In this document: positions 21,479 to 26,740 of the stretch, in pieces | Numbering within the stretch: the first letter of the stretch is position 1 | How the letters are laid out: each line of letters opens with the position of its first letter | Origin: a virus | Direction: 5' to 3' (one strand) | Length of the DNA: 26,740 nucleotides | IMG/VR virus record: IMGVR_UViG_3300030329_003261 | Coordinates: 1 to 26,740 of that record | Made by a program: the position numbers and the translations under genes | The notes under the pieces: generated by a model | What the model was told of the DNA's origin: nothing | Databases searched by the model: none | Seen by the model: the letters and a program-made list of their open reading frames with translations, nothing else

Positions 21479-22333
21479 CTAACCTGCTGCCTCGTATAGT
21501 CGTTGCATTTGATTCACAGCATCTTGATGCCGTGGGTGGTACTGATCGTAGTACCGTGTTGTAAAATCCTTGTCGTTTAGAAGTTCATCAATCCTTGTCT
21601 TTGCAGATCCTGGAGTGATTCCTCCTATCCGACCCTGTTGATTCCCTGTCAATTGACCATCCTCTGCGAGGAACTGACCAATCTGGGAAAACATCTTCAC
21701 AAGAGCAGGATGTGATCCTAGTCCTGTTGCATTCATGACTTCCAGTGCATCCTCACTACCAAACTGCCTGAATGCACGTTCTGCCAATTTCGTATTCTTT
21801 ATGTATGAGTCACCCCACTCCTTCTGGAGGTCTGCAACCCACTGGACCTGCTCTGATGCAAAGTCCTCATCATCACTGGAATCCACACCAGACTGAACCT
21901 CTGAGTACCAGTTCATCAACTCGCTGGCCTGCTTCTGACTCAATCCTAATTGATATGCCTGATTCCTGAAATTATCTGCCATATCTCCTGTTCCATTCAA
22001 CTCATACTGGTCAGGAGTATCTGGTCTTCCCATTGCTTTATAAACCCCATTCCAGTCTGCATTCTCTCCTTGAGGGATCTGCATCAACTGGTCTGATGGG
22101 ACTCCAAGCTTTCGGTTTGCATGAACATAACTCTTTGCCAATGCATCCCAACTCTTGAAGTTCTTTAACACAGGTTCATGCCTTATATCATCAGGCAGAC
22201 TCTCCATGTTGATTGCAAGAGGACTTGCCTCTTGTCCACTGTCCATTCCACCAAGGATTGATCCTCCTGATTGCGTTTCCGCACCAGACGAGGATGCCTC
22301 AGTCAATGTCGTGCTGCTCTGTGTCTCTTCCAT
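21479..22333 (-). CDS. scaffolding protein
   Basis: The protein has 284 aa. It has a disordered Ser/Glu/Gly-rich N-terminus (ETQSSTTLTEASSSGAETQS), then LPDDIRHEPVLKNFKSWDAL, SYVHANRKLGVPSDQL and a helical middle (QAYQLGLSQKQASELMNWYS). It ends in charged helices (RYYDQYHPRHQDAVNQMQRL). Acidic, helical, located between portal and capsid, it fits podovirus scaffold proteins that guide capsid assembly and then leave. Its start overlaps the end of the Bbp19-like gene by 35 nt. There is no clear protease domain. Confidence 0.78.
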   Translation of the reverse strand: MEETQSSTTLTEASSSGAETQSGGSILGGMDSGQEASPLAINMESLPDDIRHEPVLKNFKSWDALAKSYVHANRKLGVPSDQLMQIPQGENADWNGVYKAMGRPDTPDQYELNGTGDMADNFRNQAYQLGLSQKQASELMNWYSEVQSGVDSSDDEDFASEQVQWVADLQKEWGDSYIKNTKLAERAFRQFGSEDALEVMNATGLGSHPALVKMFSQIGQFLAEDGQLTGNQQGRIGGITPGSAKTRIDELLNDKDFTTRYYDQYHPRHQDAVNQMQRLYEAAG

Positions 22334-22568
22334 TGGATTCTCGCCCTAGACGTTCCATGTCTCTTAGGTTTAAATTTAAGTAATTGATAATATCAATTAC
22401 CACACTTCTCCTTCCATCACGGAAGGCACTTATGGAAGGTTCTGGAACAGTAATCACATCAAAGACATGATTCCGTTGTGCCAGATCCTTCAATAATCTC
22501 TGACCATCTTCGGAACTGAAAATACGGTCATAAAGCTGTTTTCGTTCCTTCTCTTTCCGTCTGATCAT
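22299..22568 (-). CDS. Bbp19-like small structural protein
   Basis: The protein has 89 aa. Its ATG overlaps the portal stop (GCATGA). The pattern YDRIFSSEDGQRLLKDLAQR, followed by a divergent middle and FRDGRRSVVIDIINYLNLNL, matches the small Bbp19-type phage protein family usually encoded between portal and scaffold or capsid. The role is unknown, possibly head assembly. The last 35 nt also encode the beginning of the scaffold protein in another frame. Confidence 0.75.
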   Translation of the reverse strand: MIRRKEKERKQLYDRIFSSEDGQRLLKDLAQRNHVFDVITVPEPSISAFRDGRRSVVIDIINYLNLNLRDMERLGRESNGRDTEQHDID

Positions 22569-24244
22569 GCTGGCAACTGACTCTTTGCTGCAGCCAACTC
22601 TGCCTGTGCATCATTCTTACGGCTCTGACTTACCAAATTATCGGCCTGTGCGACCTGCAAGTTCCCTTGGAGCATCATCTGTTCTTCCTGTTGCTGTTGT
22701 TGCTGTTGGAGCATCTGCATCATCTCTTCTTCCGTCTTCAAGACACTTGGTGGAACCTTCAGTATCTCTGCACCCAACTCTGCAATCCGTCCTGTGTCAA
22801 ACCTCTGTACCACTGTTGGATCAATCTGGGCAATGGGAAGCAGGAACTGAATCAACTGGGCTACACTGTTTAACTCTCCTGTTCTCATCGAGATGCTGAC
22901 AGGATTTGCATATTCCACCTTGAAGTCTGCCTCTCTCAACTGAGGAGGAGCCATCGGCAACATCCCATTTGCTTCCATGATTCCCAAAGTCCTGATCACT
23001 AAAGGTGCCAGAAACTCAACCTCCTGCCTTGAGACAATTGGTCCTAACACACTCAAGCGATCCCTCTGACGTGCATTGATCTCTGTTGCACTGAACCTCA
23101 TCACATCACCATCGGCTGCCACGGGGCCAGGTAACTCCAACAGATCAAGGAAGAAGGTCTTACTGATGGAATCCCGAACCTGACCAATCTTCGATTCATT
23201 CAAGTCCAATCTCCCATTGGTCTGGAGTGGAACAATCCTGTCATCCCTTCCAAGACCTGCACGGTAATAATTCAATCCTCCAGGTTGGGTTCTCACAGGA
23301 TTCAGAAACCCATCATCTGGAACCAGCAAGGGAGGATCTACCATCTTCTGCAATGCCTTGAGTCCCACCTTCTCCATGAGGTTGATCATCTTCACATCAG
23401 GAAGAGCCGAGGTTCCTGGTCCTCGTCCATAAGTCTCTTCTGAGTTCTTGGACCATCGACTTACAATGTAAGGAAACTCCTCGAATCCTGACTCCTTCAA
23501 GACATGCTTCTGGTCTGTCAATATGTACATGCTCATCCAAGGCATATTCATATTGCCGACTGCATTCATGTCTCTGTTCCTCCTCCTCTTCACACAATGA
23601 AGGCACTCGAACTTCTTATTCTCATCCTTGGAATTGTATGCCTTCAATACACTCTCAGGCACCCCATCCTCGCCATACTCCTGAACCAACTGCCTTGCAG
23701 AATGTTCATACACTCTCAACACTCCATCCACCTTCCCAAGGTTGTCCTGAAGGAGATAGCATTGTCCTAAGAAGTAGGAACGGAAACGTGGACCCATTCC
23801 TGGTTCATCCACCACATACAAGATCCCTGTTCCAAATCCAACCAGATCCAGATAAAACTCATGTAATGCAGGATGGAAGTTCGAGTCTGGTGAGGCAAAG
23901 ACATCAAACAATCTACGTTCTGCTTCTTCCAACCATAACTGGACACTACGGTCCTGCTGTAACTCCCTCTGTACCTTCAAGTGGAACCATGGAACTGCAC
24001 TTGAAGTCAGTGTGTTGTGAAGTCCTGCAGCACTCCTCTCTAAGGCTCTTACTGCGGTACCCTCATAGATCTTCTCCCTCCGTTGCTCTCCTGCAGATTG
24101 CTTCACTGTGAAATCTGCACGTTGAGGGATCATGTACTCTGCAATCTCCTGCCACATCCGTTCCCAGTTGGCACGAGTTTGCTTCAGGTCTTCATACTCC
24201 TCTAAGACCTCAACTACATGATCATTCGGGTATATGTTCTCCAC
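22565..24244 (-). CDS. portal / head-to-tail connector protein
   Basis: The protein has 559 aa, starting at GTG 24244, 7 nt after AGGA. It fits the bacteriophage head-to-tail connecting protein family: YEDLKQTRANWERMWQEIAE, YMIPQRADF, YEGTAVRALERSAAGLHNTL, ALHEFYLDLVGFGTGILYVV, and YGRGPGTSALPDVKMINLME. A RFSATEINARQRDRLSVLGP segment lies in the clip/wing region. The C-terminus has a Gln run (LQQQQQQQEEQ, about residues 514-524) followed by a helical tail. Twelve copies are expected to form the portal ring for DNA packaging and tail attachment. Confidence 0.92.
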   Translation of the reverse strand: MENIYPNDHVVEVLEEYEDLKQTRANWERMWQEIAEYMIPQRADFTVKQSAGEQRREKIYEGTAVRALERSAAGLHNTLTSSAVPWFHLKVQRELQQDRSVQLWLEEAERRLFDVFASPDSNFHPALHEFYLDLVGFGTGILYVVDEPGMGPRFRSYFLGQCYLLQDNLGKVDGVLRVYEHSARQLVQEYGEDGVPESVLKAYNSKDENKKFECLHCVKRRRNRDMNAVGNMNMPWMSMYILTDQKHVLKESGFEEFPYIVSRWSKNSEETYGRGPGTSALPDVKMINLMEKVGLKALQKMVDPPLLVPDDGFLNPVRTQPGGLNYYRAGLGRDDRIVPLQTNGRLDLNESKIGQVRDSISKTFFLDLLELPGPVAADGDVMRFSATEINARQRDRLSVLGPIVSRQEVEFLAPLVIRTLGIMEANGMLPMAPPQLREADFKVEYANPVSISMRTGELNSVAQLIQFLLPIAQIDPTVVQRFDTGRIAELGAEILKVPPSVLKTEEEMMQMLQQQQQQQEEQMMLQGNLQVAQADNLVSQSRKNDAQAELAAAKSQLPA

Positions 24245-24245
24245 A

Positions 24246-24983
24246 CTAACTTCCTAATGTGTATCCTGTTCCTACAGTCTCTGCTCCTCCTCCACGAGTC
24301 GCACGTCTTCCAAAACGATCCCTCAATCTCCGTCTCGTTTTACGGAGTGCTTCATCATCAACAAAGGTTGAGAGGGGTTCTTCTGTTTCTACTATTTCTT
24401 CTTCATCATCTCCTGTTGGAGTTCCTCCTGTTCCTGTTTTTCCAGTTCTTCCTCCTCCTGTTCCTTCTGATCCTGATCCTATATAGTCTGGATCATTGGT
24501 TCTCAGATTTGCTGTTGTGTTGAGCATGAATTGATCATCCTCCCACTCTGTCCCTTTTAAAGTCCCATGGATGGTTGCATACTGCATTGCCTTACCTGCT
24601 GCATCAGATCTCTCCTTGGTTGTGTTGTATGTAAATCCTGTCTCTGGAGAGTATCCAAATCCTGCTTTTTCAGGTTCTTGTGTGCTAGTGCTTGCCATAA
24701 TCTTAGGTTCTTCAGGACCACTCCATCCTCCTCCTGATGGTTCTGAGGGAGCAGGTGGGGGTTTAGGAGCAGGTGGATCTGGGGTTGGCTGAGTGTAAAT
24801 ATTGCCTGAAGGATTGAAGGTTTTCTTTTTCTTTTTATTGCTGCCACCACCACCTCCTCCACCAGAATCTGACCCACTATCTCCCCCACACATCACAAAC
24901 TCACCCTCATATTCACAGGACTCAACAAAGGTCTCTTTCAAACCCTCATCAGTCCATATCCATTCAATTCTGGTGTAAATCAT
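24246..24983 (-). CDS. low-complexity Gly/Pro-rich virion-associated protein
   Basis: The protein has 245 aa, with AAAGGAACCT before ATG 24983, which overlaps the upstream stop. The first 30 residues (MIYTRIEWIWTDEGLKETFV, SCEYEGEFVMCGG) resemble the N-terminus of unknown proteins found next to terminase and portal in podoviruses. A run of seven Gly is followed by five Lys, a Pro/Ala-rich spacer and Gly/Thr-rich linkers (GSGSEGTGGGRTGKTGTGG). A basic C-terminal helix follows (RKTRRRLRDRFGRRATRGGG). It is likely disordered except at the ends. The basic tail could contact DNA or the capsid interior, which is inference. Confidence 0.65.
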   Translation of the reverse strand: MIYTRIEWIWTDEGLKETFVESCEYEGEFVMCGGDSGSDSGGGGGGGSNKKKKKTFNPSGNIYTQPTPDPPAPKPPPAPSEPSGGGWSGPEEPKIMASTSTQEPEKAGFGYSPETGFTYNTTKERSDAAGKAMQYATIHGTLKGTEWEDDQFMLNTTANLRTNDPDYIGSGSEGTGGGRTGKTGTGGTPTGDDEEEIVETEEPLSTFVDDEALRKTRRRLRDRFGRRATRGGGAETVGTGYTLGS

Positions 24984-25369
24984 AGGTTCCTTTTAAAGAG
25001 ATGCCAGTTCTCACAATTCTCCTCTCCTGTGATCTTCAGGAGCCTTTTCTGGAGAAGGTTATAAAACGGACTTGTCGGTTCACATGCAATCACATATTGG
25101 TTGATGTTGTTCTCCAGCATCAGTGACTCCAATACACTCCACACAATCAGTGAATCCCTCCAGTTGCATTTCTCCTTATCCATCTGCAGATGAACTGTAG
25201 GAGACCCAACACAAAAAGATCCAACAACTTCACCCTTCCTTCTCAACAAGTGGGTTGGGAACACAGGGTTGCTTCTTATCCCACGTCCCTTCTGAAACTG
25301 CTCCAGTAACTCTTCCCATTGTTCCTGAGTCTCAAGAGGCTCTGCCCTTACCAGAGTCTCAAAATTCAT
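24980..25369 (-). CDS. unknown 129-aa protein, possibly acetyltransferase-like fold
   Basis: ATG 25369 overlaps the terminase stop, and the TGA overlaps the next start. The alternation of helices and strands (ETQEQWEELLEQFQKGRGIR, THLLRRKGEVVGSFCVGSPT, WRDSLIVWSVLESLMLENNI, QYVIACEPTSPFYNLLQKRL) recalls a reduced GNAT-like fold. Comparable small proteins lie between terminase and portal in other podoviruses. The usual acetyl-CoA-binding R/Q-x-x-G-x-G/A loop is not seen, so enzyme activity is doubtful and it may be a structural or packaging accessory. It has no TM segment or signal. Confidence 0.55.
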   Translation of the reverse strand: MNFETLVRAEPLETQEQWEELLEQFQKGRGIRSNPVFPTHLLRRKGEVVGSFCVGSPTVHLQMDKEKCNWRDSLIVWSVLESLMLENNINQYVIACEPTSPFYNLLQKRLLKITGEENCENWHLFKRNL

Positions 25370-26740
25370 GCAACTTCCAGCATCTCAAAAGGATCATAAT
25401 CCATTGCACCCATTGCCTTTTCTGGCCTTTCCTTAAATATCCCAGTCCGTCCAAATCTCCCAATCGACTGCACCCCATACCTTGTTGCACTCATCAGATC
25501 ATCCCTCACACGGACCACCTTCCCATCCTTACGATGGTACATTCTGAACTCCTCAAACCAGTCTCCTAAATGTGAGAAGACCTTCAACCTGCCTGTCTGG
25601 AATCGGGTGAGCATCTCCTGAAGTCCTGGTTCCACACTGATCGACCCATCAGGGTTGGTGAAATGCTGTCCTACCATCTCCACACCTGCTCTCCGATACT
25701 GCTGGCTCAAACCAACTCCTGACCCCTTATCATGCTGTGCCCCATCATGAGGCCAGACACACGGAATCCAATCTCCTCTCTGCTTGATCGAATGGGCATG
25801 AACCAGGATTGTTGTATTCGCCTGACGGTAGGCATCATACAAATAGATCGTGTCTCCATCCCGATCATGGGCCAACCAAACCACTGCAGTTGGATGATTC
25901 CAGCCAAAATCAATTGCTGCCATTCGAGACCAATGTCCTGGAATCGTGAAACTTTCACACTTGATATCCTCCTCTGGTACCGGAAACACCACACCAGATC
26001 CCAAAACAGGAAGACCCTGACTCCTCATCTTCCTCTCATGTTCAGGCAGGGCTGCTAGTATCTCATCCTTGATCTCTGAAGTCAGATGAGAGGCATCATC
26101 CCATGTTGCTCTATATAGAGCCTGTCCTGGTTTGATGGAATTGATGAACTGAGATGTAATCTCATCCATCCCCTTCTCAGGGGTGTAGGTCAAATACACC
26201 AGTCCTGCAGTCTTCAAAGTTGCTCTCAATGCCTGTGAGTAAACTGCCTGTCCACACAACTCATCAAACCAAACCACATCAACTGCCTTTCCCATGAATG
26301 CTTCTGGTCCTGAATCATAAGACTTGAAGAACAACTTCGAGTTCATTCCAGATTTATGCTTCACAATCACGGATGCATAAGCATTTGGAACTCCAGGATT
26401 CCGATCTGTGTCCACAATCAGATCCAATGGTAATGCAGCCTTCCCAAACTGGAGCTTGTCTCCAGGTTCTCCCAACAATTCTGCTTGCAAGATATCTCGT
26501 GTGTTGTAATGAGATTGCCCTGCAGCCCATGCCAATATCGGCTTATTGAACTTATGCCCCTCCCACCAGTCGGGATACCACCCTGTCAGATGATAGGAGA
26601 GTTCCATTGCTCCTGAGAAAGTCTTTCCTACCTTGTTTGCTGCCATCAAACATCGTTGACGTGCCAAACCTCCTGCATCGGAAACTGCTCTGTGGAACTC
26701 TCTCTGATAAGAATAAGGCTTGTAACTGAGCATCTGATAC
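25366..26740 (-). CDS. terminase large subunit (N-terminus may lie outside window)
   Basis: The first ATG inside the window is at 26733, and the frame stays open to the edge. Members of this family usually have tens of residues before the adenine-binding motif PYSYQREFH seen here at once, so the true start is probably upstream. Counting from 26733: Walker A MAANKVGKT (residues 30-38), Walker B VDVVWFDE (151-158), the coupling motif TYTPEKGMDE, and the RNase H-like nuclease with Asp 275 in AAIDFGWNHPTAV, Asp 300 in YLYDAY, and DDLMSATRYG near the end. It is the ATP-driven DNA-packaging motor and cuts concatemers. A small subunit is expected just upstream, outside the window. Confidence 0.92.
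   Translation of the reverse strand, partial: YQMLSYKPYSYQREFHRAVSDAGGLARQRCLMAANKVGKTFSGAMELSYHLTGWYPDWWEGHKFNKPILAWAAGQSHYNTRDILQAELLGEPGDKLQFGKAALPLDLIVDTDRNPGVPNAYASVIVKHKSGMNSKLFFKSYDSGPEAFMGKAVDVVWFDELCGQAVYSQALRATLKTAGLVYLTYTPEKGMDEITSQFINSIKPGQALYRATWDDASHLTSEIKDEILAALPEHERKMRSQGLPVLGSGVVFPVPEEDIKCESFTIPGHWSRMAAIDFGWNHPTAVVWLAHDRDGDTIYLYDAYRQANTTILVHAHSIKQRGDWIPCVWPHDGAQHDKGSGVGLSQQYRRAGVEMVGQHFTNPDGSISVEPGLQEMLTRFQTGRLKVFSHLGDWFEEFRMYHRKDGKVVRVRDDLMSATRYGVQSIGRFGRTGIFKERPEKAMGAMDYDPFEMLEVA

Noticed and set aside
22668-22735. Gln-codon repeat in the portal C-terminus as a regulatory repeat
   Set aside because: It simply encodes a Gln-rich linker, common in portal C-termini.
22567-24523. 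Long open frames on the plus strand opposite portal and other late genes
   Set aside because: They are antisense to clear coding genes, have low-complexity Leu/Ser/His/Pro translations and no ribosome sites.

Overview
The window looks like part of the genome of a temperate, short-tailed (podovirus-type) bacteriophage, seen in its unintegrated or circular arrangement. The late genes encode a T7-like virion: terminase large subunit, head-to-tail connector portal, scaffold, major capsid protein, tail tubular proteins A and B, three or four internal/ejection proteins and a tail fibre with a T7 gp17-like N-terminus. Unlike T7, it carries a lysogeny module: a CI-family repressor, a tyrosine integrase and an attachment site matching the 3' part of a tRNA-Lys(UUU). 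Phage genes lie on both sides of the single tRNA fragment, so it reads as attP rather than attL or attR. The style of the tail genes suggests a marine host, but the host cannot be identified from the sequence alone.

Layout. Positions 1-1553 (minus strand) hold a leftward early operon. In transcription order it has a short HTH protein (Cro/excisionase-like), a zinc-ribbon protein, three small proteins and an AAA ATPase of Sak4-like recombinase type that runs off the window. Positions 1554-1666 are a divergent control region with palindromic operators of the form TACTGT-N3-ACAGTA overlapping candidate early promoters. Positions 1667-3352 (plus strand) hold the lysogeny operon: a CI-like repressor with no peptidase domain, a 107-residue protein of unknown function, and the integrase, tightly coupled to that protein. 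Positions 3353-3589 are the attP region: the tRNA-Lys 3' segment, TGATATCA-type arm repeats on the right with degenerate copies on the left, and a 12-bp inverted repeat around the core.

Positions 3590-26740 (minus strand) form one compact late operon, transcribed from right to left. It begins with terminase (incomplete at the window edge) and continues through an unknown protein, a Gly-rich protein, portal, Bbp19-like protein, scaffold, major capsid, decoration-like protein, a 48-residue protein, tail tubular A, tail tubular B, internal proteins, tail fibre, small fibre/collar-like proteins, and then a lysis group (coiled-coil, one- and two-TM proteins, M15 endolysin). Most junctions are ATGA or TAATG overlaps, which implies translational coupling. 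The late operon and the integrase operon converge at attP.

Most unusual points: an ADP-ribosyltransferase-like domain in an AT-rich island inside a probable DNA-ejection protein; three copies of a beta-rich repeat inserted in the tail tubular B protein; an insertion in the zinc motif of the endolysin; the peptidase-less repressor in one operon with integrase; and several small genes (1374-1553, 726-815, 5224-5388, 19681-19827) that are easily overlooked. Function assignments come from reading motifs by eye, with no database search.
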